DNA of 13,955 bases. It comes from JBBIRM01 sp964517975. Lineage in GTDB: Bacteria > Desulfobacterota > BSN033 > UBA1163. Positions within the stretch are counted from its first letter, which is position 1; every line of letters begins with the position of its first letter. A program made the position numbers and the translations under genes. This document shows, one piece after another, positions 7,129 to 13,859 of this stretch. The DNA is taken from positions 1-13,955 of the forward strand of contig CAZFDM010000303.1 of the NCBI GenBank assembly GCA_964517975.1, written 5' to 3'. The notes under the pieces were generated by a model that ran no database searches, was not told the origin of the DNA, and saw only the letters and a list, made by a program, of their open reading frames with translations.

Positions 7129-8310
7129 ATGGATGTTTTTGAAAAATGTCAAAAAGTTTTGGAAACTTATCAAAAGGTGAAGGGAAGTGGTCTTTATTTC
7201 TTCTTTAGAAAGATTGAATCCCCTCAAGACTCGGAAGTAGTGGTCAATGGAAGAAAGGTCATCATGATTGGTTCGAACAATTATCTTGGCCTTACCAATC
7301 ACCCCAGGGTGAAGGCAGCAGCGATTGAGGCTGTGGAGAAGTTTGGGAGCGGTTGCGCAGGCTCACGGTTTCTTAATGGTAACCTTGAACTGCACGAAGA
7401 GTTGGAAGAAAAATTGGCTCGCTTTTTCAGAAAGGAAGCTGCCCTGGTCTTTGCCACCGGTTATCAAACCAATCTGGGAACCATCTCCGCCCTGTTAGGT
7501 CGAAACGATGTAGCCATCATTGATAAATATGATCATGCAAGCATCATCGATGGCTGTCGTCTCTCTTTTGGTCAGGTGAAGAAATTTCGACATAATGATA
7601 TGAATGATTTGGAAAGGGTTCTCGAAAGTACAAAAAATAAAGGACAGTTGATCATTGTGGATGGGGTGTTCAGCATGGAGGGAGATATTGCGGACCTTCC
7701 ACCCATTGTAAAATTAGCAAAGGCTTATGGAGCAAGGATCATGGTGGATGATGCCCATGGAATAGGCGTCTTAGGGAAGGGTGGCCGTGGAACCGCAGAG
7801 CACTTTGGATTAGAGGACCAGATCGACCTGATTATGGGCACCTATAGCAAATCGCTCGCAGCGATTGGAGGTTTTGTCGTAGGGTCTGCGGATGTGATTA
7901 ACTACATTAAACACATCGGCCGGTCTATGATCTTCAGTGCCAGCCTCCCTCCTGCACTCGTTGCCTCGGTCAGTGCAGCACTGGACATCATTGAAGAAGA
8001 ACCCCAACTCAGAGAACAACTCTGGAGGAACACCCGAAAGATGCTCTCTGGCTATAAGGCCCTTGGTTTTGATACGGGTTTGAGCGAAACCCCGATCATC
8101 CCCATCATCATTAAAAATGATCTGAAGACCTATGAAATGTGCAAACGCCTCTTCGAACAGGGCATTTTTGTCAACCCCGTGGTGAGTCCTGCAGTCCCCC
8201 CAGGCAGGGAGCTTCTCAGAACAAGTTATATGGCCACCCATACCCAAGAACAACTGGACAGGGTCCTGGAGGCCTTTGAAATGATAGGAAAGCAGATGGG
8301 CATAATCTAA
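7129..8310 (+). CDS. spt: Serine palmitoyltransferase (PLP-dependent alpha-oxoamine synthase)
   Basis: This cytosolic enzyme condenses L-serine with a fatty acyl thioester, releasing CO2 to give 3-ketosphinganine, the first step of sphingolipid synthesis. Its 393 aa equal the family's usual length. Visible motifs are GSNNYLGLTNHP (48-59), GSGCAGSRFLNG (73-84), DKYDHASIIDG (132-142) with PLP-stacking His136, VDDAHGIGVLG (206-216) with Asp207 and His210, and GTYSKSLAAIGGF (237-249) with Schiff-base Lys241. VDGVFSMEGDIADLP (177-191) and NPVVSPAVPPG (349-359) resemble Bacteroidetes-type SPTs more than KBL, AONS or ALAS. The position aligned with Sphingomonas SPT Arg378 appears to be Val352. ATG at 7129 follows GAGGTGA. 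The neighbours cerR and bcerS lie 21 and 14 bp away. Glycine C-acetyltransferase or AONS is the alternative, but the context strongly favours SPT. Confidence 0.92.
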   Translation: MDVFEKCQKVLETYQKVKGSGLYFFFRKIESPQDSEVVVNGRKVIMIGSNNYLGLTNHPRVKAAAIEAVEKFGSGCAGSRFLNGNLELHEELEEKLARFFRKEAALVFATGYQTNLGTISALLGRNDVAIIDKYDHASIIDGCRLSFGQVKKFRHNDMNDLERVLESTKNKGQLIIVDGVFSMEGDIADLPPIVKLAKAYGARIMVDDAHGIGVLGKGGRGTAEHFGLEDQIDLIMGTYSKSLAAIGGFVVGSADVINYIKHIGRSMIFSASLPPALVASVSAALDIIEEEPQLREQLWRNTRKMLSGYKALGFDTGLSETPIIPIIIKNDLKTYEMCKRLFEQGIFVNPVVSPAVPPGRELLRTSYMATHTQEQLDRVLEAFEMIGKQMGII

Positions 8311-8324
8311 CGGAATCCAATGGA

Positions 8325-9449
8325 ATGGCAAGTCAAGAAGTTCACGTCGAAGAGGTAAAAAATAAAAAAGATCTGATCTCCTTCATCCAACTCCCCTGGG
8401 CTATCTATCGGGGAGACCGCTATTGGGTTCCTCCCCTCATCAAAGACCAACTTTACAAGTTGAGTCCAGATCACCCTTTCCATTCCCATGCCGAGATGGC
8501 GCTCTTTCTGGCTTATCGAGAGGATAGGGTTGTTGGAAGGATCGCTGGGATCATCGATCATCACTATATCGAATTTCATCAAGAAAAGGTAGGATTCTTT
8601 GGATTCTTTGAATCGATGGAAGAGTTGGAGATTGCTGAGTCTCTCTTTTCAAAAGTCAAAGAGTGGTTAAAGGGGAAAGGCATGCAAAAGGCCCTTGGCC
8701 CGATGAACCCATCCACCAATGATGAATGTGGGCTTTTAATTGAGGGGTGGCAATCCTCTCCATGCCTCATGATGCCTTATAACCCTCCCTATTACTGCTC
8801 TTTCATAGAAAATTTGGGGTGGAAAAAGGCTATGGACCTCTATGCCTACCTGGTCGAGAAATCCACTCTGGTGGATAAAAGATTATTACGAATTAAGGAG
8901 TTAGTCAAAAAAAGGGAGCCCAATCTCTGGATTCGACCTATAAGGCTCAACGAGATGGAGGAAGAATTAAAGATCATTAAGGGAATTTACAATCAAGCCT
9001 GGAGCAGAAACTGGGGGTTTGTACCGATGACGGAGGAGGAGATTGATGATCTGGCAAAGATCCTGATCCCATTGGTCATCCCTGACTTGGTTCTCTTCGT
9101 CTACTTGAAAGAAGAGCCCATTGGCTTCTCCGTTGCCCTTCCGGATTATAATCAGGTCCTTAAACATCTCAATGGGAAGATAGGTCTCATTGGAGGAATG
9201 AAATACCTCTATTACCGAAGAAAGATCAAGACCATTCGAATGATGTTACTTGGAATAAAACAGGGTTTTCAAAAAAAGGGGGCAGAAGGGCTTCTCTATG
9301 CCGAGACAGTAAAGAATGGACTCCAAAAAGGGTTTGAATCTGCTGAGTGTTCATGGATTCTTGAGAATAACCACCTCATGCAACATGGAATTGAATCATT
9401 GGGAGGAAGACGCTATAAGACCTACAGGATTTATGAAAGTCCATTATGA
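8325..9449 (+). CDS. bcerS: YghO-like GNAT acyltransferase, probable bacterial ceramide synthase bCerS
   Basis: The 374-aa protein belongs to the large GNAT-fold family that includes E. coli YghO. It is unrelated to eukaryotic ceramide synthases. Conserved landmarks are YWVPPL (33-38), MALFLAYREDRVVGRIAGI (58-76, first GNAT strand-turn-strand), LGPMNPSTNDECGLL (124-138), PYNPPYY (151-157), YNQAWSRNWGFVP (222-234), and the C-terminal WILENNHLMQ (344-353) and YKTYRIYE (364-371). In Caulobacter a protein of this family N-acylates 3-ketosphinganine. The same role is inferred here because it directly follows spt (14-bp gap) and cerR. ATG at 8325 has only a weak GGAA ribosome site, suggesting translational coupling to spt. 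There is no transmembrane segment. Its last 19 bp overlap the convergent PAP2 gene. The family is well supported; acyl-donor specificity cannot be read. Confidence 0.87.
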   Translation: MASQEVHVEEVKNKKDLISFIQLPWAIYRGDRYWVPPLIKDQLYKLSPDHPFHSHAEMALFLAYREDRVVGRIAGIIDHHYIEFHQEKVGFFGFFESMEELEIAESLFSKVKEWLKGKGMQKALGPMNPSTNDECGLLIEGWQSSPCLMMPYNPPYYCSFIENLGWKKAMDLYAYLVEKSTLVDKRLLRIKELVKKREPNLWIRPIRLNEMEEELKIIKGIYNQAWSRNWGFVPMTEEEIDDLAKILIPLVIPDLVLFVYLKEEPIGFSVALPDYNQVLKHLNGKIGLIGGMKYLYYRRKIKTIRMMLLGIKQGFQKKGAEGLLYAETVKNGLQKGFESAECSWILENNHLMQHGIESLGGRRYKTYRIYESPL

Positions 9450-10306
9450 GTCTTCTTCCAGGCCTCATAGAGGCGGGGGGCAATGGCCAAACAACCTATG
9501 GCAAATCCTCCCCCCACGATGAGGTCAATCACATAGTGATACCTCAAATAAACAGTTGAGAGGATCAGGGCACAGACGAGTGGGAAAAGGATGTAAAAAA
9601 GGACCCTCTCATAACGATAGGCAAGACTTAAGGTCATGAGGACCATCTGGGTATGTCCACTGGGCATGCAGTCCCTCTTATTATGTTCGAGGAGGTTTAA
9701 TACATCCCTGACCACATCGGTGAGGAAACTCCCCTCAAGGGGAACAGAATAGAGATGGGCCATGGTGAAACGGGGACCAATGGCTGGGAAGAGGATATAT
9801 CCAATAAAGGAGGCGTAATAGCCGAAGAGTAGAATAAAGATGGAACGCTCCAATTCGGGGAGCTTATCTTTACAATAGAGAACGGTGATGAGGGAGACCG
9901 GAATGAAATAATAACTTCCATAGGCAATAGACATGAGATCGGTAAGCCAAGGAACAATCCACTGCTCCATCCAGAGCGTGGGATGAACTCCGAATATCAG
10001 GAAATCGATGTGAATCAACCAAGGATCAATGTCCGGGCGAAGATGCTGGATGAGATTTCCAAGAGATTCATAGATGAGAATCACAAATAAAATAGGCGAA
10101 AAATAGAAGAGGAATCTCTTGGCTTTTCCCCTTTCCCCACGATACAAAGAGAGATTTAAGATAAGGAGAAGACCTAAAAGAAAAAGGTAGTTGAGGAGAA
10201 GAAATTGCCATTTTGGAATCTGGCCATGAAAAATGATGGAAACAAGGATTAACCCGAGAAGAAAGAAAAAAGTAAGCCAGTGAAAAGGAGGCAGGCGTTT
10301 CATCAT
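9431..10306 (-). CDS. PAP2 family membrane protein, Aur1-like head-group transferase or lipid phosphatase
   Basis: The 291-aa integral membrane protein has about seven hydrophobic segments (near 9-27, 34-53, 66-84, 128-145, 154-175, 235-252, 258-276). PAP2 motif C2 is RDCMPSGHTQM (211-221) with His218. Motif C3 is STVYLRYHYVIDLIVG (250-265) with Arg255, His257 and Asp261. The classical C1 motif KxxxxxxRP is not evident. Instead the region IHIDFLIFGVHPTLWMEQW (98-116) and the LTDLMSIAYGSYYF stretch (121-134) resemble the Aur1/Ipt1 inositol-phosphotransferase branch. Next to ceramide genes this suggests moving a phospho-head group to or from ceramide at the membrane, possibly inositol phosphoceramide synthesis; that is inference. 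The two in-frame ATGs at 10306 and 10303 have only a weak ribosome site. It converges on bcerS and overlaps it by 19 bp, so it is transcribed separately. A plain undecaprenyl- or phosphatidate phosphatase is the alternative. Confidence 0.85.
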   Translation of the reverse strand: MMKRLPPFHWLTFFFLLGLILVSIIFHGQIPKWQFLLLNYLFLLGLLLILNLSLYRGERGKAKRFLFYFSPILFVILIYESLGNLIQHLRPDIDPWLIHIDFLIFGVHPTLWMEQWIVPWLTDLMSIAYGSYYFIPVSLITVLYCKDKLPELERSIFILLFGYYASFIGYILFPAIGPRFTMAHLYSVPLEGSFLTDVVRDVLNLLEHNKRDCMPSGHTQMVLMTLSLAYRYERVLFYILFPLVCALILSTVYLRYHYVIDLIVGGGFAIGCLAIAPRLYEAWKKTHNGLS

Positions 10307-10485
10307 TCTAAAAAAGAAATGGAGGTTCTCTCCTAACGAATTGATTTTGGGGTTTGAATTTTTATAGCCATTAGTGTAATCATTTTGAGGGGATTTTGTA
10401 AAGAGATGATTTAATTTTTTCTCCCCGATCCAGAGAAGAATGGAATACCCTCTTTTGCCATCTCATACATGAGAGGAGAGATGCA
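10307..10485. other. Divergent intergenic region between the PAP2 gene and proS
   Basis: This 179-bp A/T-rich stretch must hold promoters for both genes. Several partial sigma70 matches occur, such as TTGAAT (10354-10359) with TAATCA (10377-10382) toward proS, but none stands out. The interrupted palindrome TCTCATACATGAGA (10461-10474) touches the GAGAGGAGAG ribosome site of proS and could affect its translation. No terminator or T-box-like structure was recognised. Confidence 0.4.
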
Positions 10486-12201
10486 ATGCGATATTCCCAA
10501 TATTTTCTTCCTACCCTGAAGGAAGTTCCCTCGGTGGCTGAAGTCGTCAGCCACCAACTAATGCTCAGGGCAGGGATGATTCGAAAACTGACCTCTGGGA
10601 TTTACAATTACCTCCCGTTTGGCCTGCGGGTGATCCAAAAACTCGAAGCGATCATCCGGGAGGAGATGAACCGGGCAGGTGCCCTGGAGGTTCTCCTTCC
10701 TTTTGTTCAACCTGCAGAGCTTTGGCAGGAGAGCCACCGATGGGAGGAGTATGGAAAGGAATTGGCCCGTTTTAAAGATCGGCACAATCGGGATTGTTGT
10801 CTTGCCCCAACCCATGAAGAGGTCATTACCGATATTGCCAGAAAGGAGATCCGTTCTTACCGTCAATTGCCGCTTAACCTTTACCAGATCCAGACCAAAT
10901 TTAGAGACGAGATCCGGCCACGGTTTGGCCTCATGCGGGCGCGAGAATTTTTGATGAAAGATGCTTACAGTTTTGATTTAGATGAAAAGGGAGGGGATCA
11001 GAGTTATCAAAAAATGGTGAACGCCTACTCCCGAATCTTTAGAAGGTGCGGGTTAACCTTTAAGGTGGTGGAGGCAGAATCCGGACTAATCGGGGGCTCC
11101 TTTTCACACGAATTTATGGTCCTTGCGGAAACCGGGGAAGAGACCATTGTCAGTTGTACCCAATGTTCCTATGCAGCAAATGTGGAAAGGGCAGAGTTTA
11201 AAAGACGAAAAAAAATGGGCCAACGCGCCCCCTTTAAATCCCTTCGAAAGGTTCTCACCCCCAATCAACGGACAGTAGAAGAGGTCACTCAATTTCTTGG
11301 GGTCTCTCCTCAGGACTTGGTGAAAACCCTTATCTTTGAGACGGATAAAGGGTGTGTGGCCGTACTCGTCCGAGGGGATCATGAGATCAGTGAGAGAAAA
11401 CTAAAAGCGATTCTGAAAACGCAACACCTTCAACTGGCCAACGATGAGAAGGTGGAAGAGGTCACCCATGCCCCAAAAGGGTTTGCCGGCCCCCTGGGTC
11501 TCTCCATTCCGATTTTTGCCGATCTGGATATTGAGGACATGGTTAACTTTGTCACAGGCGCCAATGAGAGGGATTATCATCTCCTGAATGTCAATCTGGG
11601 AAGGGATTTTGAAGTGTCTCAATTTATGGATCTCAGGAAATTTTTGCCTGGAGACCTCTGCCCGCTCTGTGGGGGAGAGACCAGGATTGATAAGGGAATC
11701 GAAGTGGGACATACCTTCAAACTCGGCACAAAATATAGTCAGGCCATGGGCGCTACCTATTTGGATGAGCGGGGAATGGAAAAAGAGATCGTGATGGGCT
11801 GTTATGGGATAGGAATTGGAAGGACGGTAGCAGCAGCCATCGAACAGTATTACGATAAAGATGGGATCGTCTTCCCGATGGCCATCGCTCCATTCCAAGT
11901 GCTCTTGCTCCCTGTCAACATCAAGATAGACTTATTGAGGGAAACCGCAGACCAACTTTATCATGCTCTGTCAGAGGAAAAGATAGAAGTGCTCTATGAT
12001 GACCGAGAAGAGACCCCAGGAGTAAAATTCAAAGACGCAGACCTCATTGGAATTCCATTAAGAATTACCCTTGGGGAGAGAAATTTAAAGAAGGGCCTGG
12101 TGGAGATCAAAAAGAGAAGGACAGGTGAAGTCTTTTTATCCAAAAAGGAAGAGGCCATCAAGAAAATTAAGGAGATGATTGCTCAGGAAATGGCAGGTTA
12201 A
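10486..12201 (+). CDS. proS: Prolyl-tRNA synthetase, bacterial type with editing domain
   Basis: This class II aminoacyl-tRNA synthetase charges tRNA-Pro with proline in the cytosol. Its 571 aa match the bacterial-type length. Class II motif 1 lies near GLRVIQKLEAIIREEMNRAG (46-65). APTHEEVITD (107-116) and motif 2, FRDEIRPRFGLMRAREF (139-155), follow, and motif 3 is GCYGIGIGRTVAAAIEQ (438-454). The INS/YbaK-like editing insertion occupies about 230-400, with a VKTL lysine (Lys280) matching the editing-site lysine described for E. coli ProRS. It is flanked by CTQC (224-227) and CPLCGG (392-397). The anticodon-binding domain covers the last ~100 residues. ATG at 10486 is preceded by the strong GAGAGGAGAG (10471-10480). 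An upstream out-of-frame ATG at 10481 is ignored. The 3' end overlaps a convergent small gene by 35 bp. No anomaly was seen in the catalytic motifs. Confidence 0.98.
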   Translation: MRYSQYFLPTLKEVPSVAEVVSHQLMLRAGMIRKLTSGIYNYLPFGLRVIQKLEAIIREEMNRAGALEVLLPFVQPAELWQESHRWEEYGKELARFKDRHNRDCCLAPTHEEVITDIARKEIRSYRQLPLNLYQIQTKFRDEIRPRFGLMRAREFLMKDAYSFDLDEKGGDQSYQKMVNAYSRIFRRCGLTFKVVEAESGLIGGSFSHEFMVLAETGEETIVSCTQCSYAANVERAEFKRRKKMGQRAPFKSLRKVLTPNQRTVEEVTQFLGVSPQDLVKTLIFETDKGCVAVLVRGDHEISERKLKAILKTQHLQLANDEKVEEVTHAPKGFAGPLGLSIPIFADLDIEDMVNFVTGANERDYHLLNVNLGRDFEVSQFMDLRKFLPGDLCPLCGGETRIDKGIEVGHTFKLGTKYSQAMGATYLDERGMEKEIVMGCYGIGIGRTVAAAIEQYYDKDGIVFPMAIAPFQVLLLPVNIKIDLLRETADQLYHALSEEKIEVLYDDREETPGVKFKDADLIGIPLRITLGERNLKKGLVEIKKRRTGEVFLSKKEEAIKKIKEMIAQEMAG

Positions 12202-12436
12202 ATCCAAATCGTTCCCTAATGGCTCGATAAAAACGGGGACGATAGATCAACTCGAATGCCCCTTCCTTTTCGGGAAAGAATCCAAGGGCAACCCTCTTTA
12301 CATCCTCCACTATCTTCAACGCCTCTTCAAGGGTGAGGTCATTTTGCTGAATGGAGAGAAGGGTAAAGTCAACTAAGTAACGGAGGAAACGGATCTTTCG
12401 ATTCTCTTCATTGATCTTCTTATGGTCTAAGACCAT
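12167..12436 (-). CDS. Conserved-looking hypothetical protein, 89 aa
   Basis: I do not recognise this family. The 89-aa product is charged, lacks a signal peptide or membrane helix, and reads as mostly helical: a basic N-terminus (residues 1-20), a hydrophobic-amphipathic helix (21-30), LTLEEALKIVEDVKRVAL (34-51), then an aromatic-basic segment IYRPRFYRAIRERFG (64-78). Coding status is supported by AAAGGGG eight bases before the ATG at 12436 and by a promoter-like pair upstream. Its 3' end overlaps the 3' end of proS by 35 bp in convergent orientation. One comparison worth making is to small regulatory or assembly-factor helical proteins, but nothing visible assigns a role. Confidence 0.7.
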   Translation of the reverse strand: MVLDHKKINEENRKIRFLRYLVDFTLLSIQQNDLTLEEALKIVEDVKRVALGFFPEKEGAFELIYRPRFYRAIRERFGFNLPFPEQSSP

Positions 12437-12467
12437 GGTTTTTCCCCTTTTATGATCTTTAACAAAC

Positions 12468-12496
12468 CCTATACCAAAAAACTCTTTGCTTGTAAA
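12468..12496 (-). promoter_or_regulatory. Candidate promoter for the 89-aa gene
   Basis: On the minus strand TTTACA (12496-12491) and TATAGG (12473-12468) are separated by 17 bp. Transcription would start near 12461, 25 nt before the ATG at 12436. The -35 element lies inside the first copy of the 33-bp direct repeat. Confidence 0.4.
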
Positions 12497-12521
12497 GGAT
12501 GGCGATGAAAGACCTAAAAAA
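12489..12521 (+). repeat. 33-bp direct repeat, copy 1
   Basis: This copy matches 12751-12783 at 31 of 33 positions; both start CTTGTAAAGGA and end ACCTAAAAAA. Weaker similarity continues beyond it: AGCCTCT (12523-12529) and TTATATG (12543-12549) recur in order downstream of copy 2. This looks like a decayed duplicate of the pyrF upstream region. Confidence 0.8.
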
Positions 12522-12614
12522 GAGCCTCTGAAAAAGTCCTTTTTATATGGGAGGGTAAGATTCGGACATTGATCATTTTATTTTGCTAATAATTGAATTA
12601 TTGAATATTTTTTC

Positions 12615-12747
12615 GTAGGGTAAGCCCTTGTGGCTTACCGCTTCTTGGTAAGGGATAAACCCTTACCCTATGAATTATTGAGGTAAGGGACAAGCCCTTA
12701 CCCTACTCAATATTTTTATTGAGGTAAGGGATAAACCCTTACCCTAC
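12615..12747. repeat. MITE-like element of four GGTAAG palindromes with terminal inverted repeats
   Basis: The ends GTAGGGTAAG (12615-12624) and CTTACCCTAC (12738-12747) are exact inverted repeats. Inside are four perfect 8-bp-stem, 5-nt-loop hairpins. The first is GGTAAGCC...GGCTTACC (12619-12639). Three GGTAAGGG...CCCTTACC copies lie at 12647-12667, 12682-12702 and 12723-12743. A further CTCAATA/TATTGAG hairpin (12706-12723) joins the last two. No coding capacity and no clear target-site duplication were seen. It is most likely a non-autonomous palindromic repeat. Confidence 0.75.
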
Positions 12748-12750
12748 AAT

Positions 12751-12783
12751 CTTGTAAAGGAGGGCGATGAAAAACCTAAAAAA
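12751..12783 (+). repeat. 33-bp direct repeat, copy 2
   Basis: This is the second copy of the 12489-12521 repeat, with two differences. It starts four bases after the palindromic element and ends six bases before the TTGACA of the pyrF promoter, so it may be part of the pyrF control region. Confidence 0.8.
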
Positions 12784-12789
12784 TTTACA

Positions 12790-12819
12790 TTGACAGCCTC
12801 TCCTTAACCCTTATATGAT
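12790..12819 (+). promoter_or_regulatory. Sigma70 promoter for pyrF
   Basis: Consensus TTGACA (12790-12795) and TATGAT (12814-12819) are separated by 18 bp. Transcription would start near 12826, about 32 nt before the pyrF ATG. Confidence 0.65.
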
Positions 12820-12857
12820 GAGGTCGTTTAGGAAGGGTCTTTTAGAAGGAACCCCTA

Positions 12858-13571
12858 ATGAAGCAGCCTAAAGAAAGGATTATTTTTGCTCTCGATGTCG
12901 AGCATTTTCGAGAAGCTCAGCGGTGGGTGAATCTGTTAAAAGATCATGTTGGACTCTTTAAGGTAGGCAAACAACTCTTTACCCATGCGGGGCCAAAGGT
13001 GATCGATATGATCCGGCAGAAAGGGCAGAAGGTCTTTCTCGATCTGAAATTCCATGACATTCCAAACACGGTTTCCAAAGCAGGAGAGGAGGCAACCAAA
13101 CATCAGGTAACAATGTTTAACCTTCACGCCCTTGGAGGATTTGAAATGATGAAAAAGACGGTCGAGGCCTCAAGGGCAGTGGCCAAAAACCTCGCCATCC
13201 CTAAACCGATCATCTTAGCGGTCACCCTTCTGACGAGCATGGATGAAGGGACGTTAAAAGAGGTTGGATTGAAAGGTCCAATCTTAGAAGCAGTCGGCCG
13301 TCTTGCCCTTCTTGCAAAGGAGGCGGGAGTCGATGGGGTAGTGGCCTCACCTCAGGAAATCGGTATTATTCGAGAAAAATGTGGTAAGGATTTTCTTATT
13401 GTGACGCCTGGCATTCGTGCTCCAGGGGATAAAAAGGATGACCAGAAAAGAACCCTCTCCCCCAAGGAAGCGATTACCGCAGGGGCAGACTATCTGGTCA
13501 TCGGACGGCCCATTCGGGAGGCCACAGATCCTATTGAAGTCGTTCAGAGGATTATTGAAGATATCTCGTAA
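12858..13571 (+). CDS. pyrF: Orotidine 5'-phosphate decarboxylase
   Basis: This cytosolic enzyme decarboxylates OMP to UMP, the last step of de novo pyrimidine synthesis. The 237-aa length and single TIM-barrel layout match the bacterial PyrF group. The substrate-binding Asp appears in FALDV (10-14), and Lys38 is in FKVGKQLF (34-41). The catalytic signature is VFLDLKFHDIPNTV (59-72) with Asp62, Lys64 and Asp67. The phosphate-binding residues lie in TPGIR (183-187) and IGRPIREATDP (215-225), with Arg217. ATG at 12858 has AAGGA seven bases upstream and a good promoter 38 bp upstream. It appears monocistronic: a weak hairpin with a T run follows at 13636, then repeat elements. Nothing unusual was seen in the protein. 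Confidence 0.97.
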   Translation: MKQPKERIIFALDVEHFREAQRWVNLLKDHVGLFKVGKQLFTHAGPKVIDMIRQKGQKVFLDLKFHDIPNTVSKAGEEATKHQVTMFNLHALGGFEMMKKTVEASRAVAKNLAIPKPIILAVTLLTSMDEGTLKEVGLKGPILEAVGRLALLAKEAGVDGVVASPQEIGIIREKCGKDFLIVTPGIRAPGDKKDDQKRTLSPKEAITAGADYLVIGRPIREATDPIEVVQRIIEDIS

Positions 13572-13635
13572 GGATGGAATTCTAAACCCAAAACACACTC
13601 AACTCCTCCGCTGGGGAGGGTAAGGGTGAGGCGCC

Positions 13636-13664
13636 AAAAACCTAATATTGAGTGAGGTTTTTTT
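13636..13664 (+). terminator. Possible terminator for pyrF
   Basis: AAAAACCT (13636-13643) and AGGTTTTT (13655-13662) form an 8-bp stem around an 11-nt loop, ending in a run of seven T residues. The stem is A/T-rich, so termination strength is uncertain. It lies 65 bp after the pyrF stop codon. Confidence 0.5.
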
Positions 13665-13677
13665 AAAACTTTTCATT

Positions 13678-13768
13678 TGTCATTCCTGAAGAGGCAGGAG
13701 TCCAGGTTTTTCAAAATTTTTCTGGATTCCCTTGCCTACCGCAGGCAGGCGTTTTCACGAGAATGACA
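13678..13768. repeat. Palindromic REP/MITE-like element 1 with TGTCATTC ends
   Basis: TGTCATTC (13678-13685) and GAATGACA (13761-13768) are exact terminal inverted repeats of a 91-bp segment. Nested inside are TCCAG (13701-13705) and CTGGA (13722-13726) around a T-rich loop, and a GCCTACCGCAGGC hairpin (13734-13746). The layout resembles widespread non-coding palindromic elements; no reading frame is present. Confidence 0.7.
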
Positions 13769-13859
13769 TTTTCACGCAGGGTTCAGATTAAATATTTAAG
13801 ATTTAGATTCTTACATGTTTAAATCTGAGAATTTATCTCTAACACTTGAGAACAAATGG
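13769..13859. other. Spacer between two palindromic elements
   Basis: This 91-bp A/T-rich stretch has no gene. AGATTTA (13799-13805) and TAAATCT (13820-13826) could form a weak 7-bp stem; nothing else is recognisable. Confidence 0.4.

Larger units (their letters stand above)
12437..12614. other. Left part of the proS-side/pyrF intergenic region
   Basis: No gene is visible. The segment holds the promoter candidate of the 89-aa gene, the first copy of a 33-bp direct repeat, a weak AAAAAGTCCTTTTT hairpin near 12530, and the A/T palindrome AATAATTGAATTATT (12588-12602) just before the palindromic repeat element. Confidence 0.5.

Noticed and set aside
7129..8310. Assignment of the PLP enzyme as glycine C-acetyltransferase (kbl) or 8-amino-7-oxononanoate synthase (bioF)
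   Set aside because: No tdh or other bio genes are adjacent, internal motifs resemble Bacteroidetes SPT, and the flanking genes are the ceramide synthesis partners.
7810..8331. Long 173-codon minus-strand frame inside spt
   Set aside because: It lies fully antisense to strongly conserved SPT motifs, has no domain signal, and is explained by codon bias of the real gene.
10307..10485. T-box or other riboswitch in the proS leader
   Set aside because: No T-box motif, specifier loop or terminator hairpin is visible; the only structure is a 14-bp interrupted palindrome.
10481..10488. ATG at 10481 as the proS start
   Set aside because: It is out of frame with the conserved protein, and the ATG at 10486 gives the canonical ProRS N-terminus.
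12619..12743. Regularly repeated GGTAAGGG...CCCTTACC units considered as a CRISPR array
   Set aside because: Units are short perfect palindromes with variable short gaps and no unique spacers of constant length; no cas genes are nearby.
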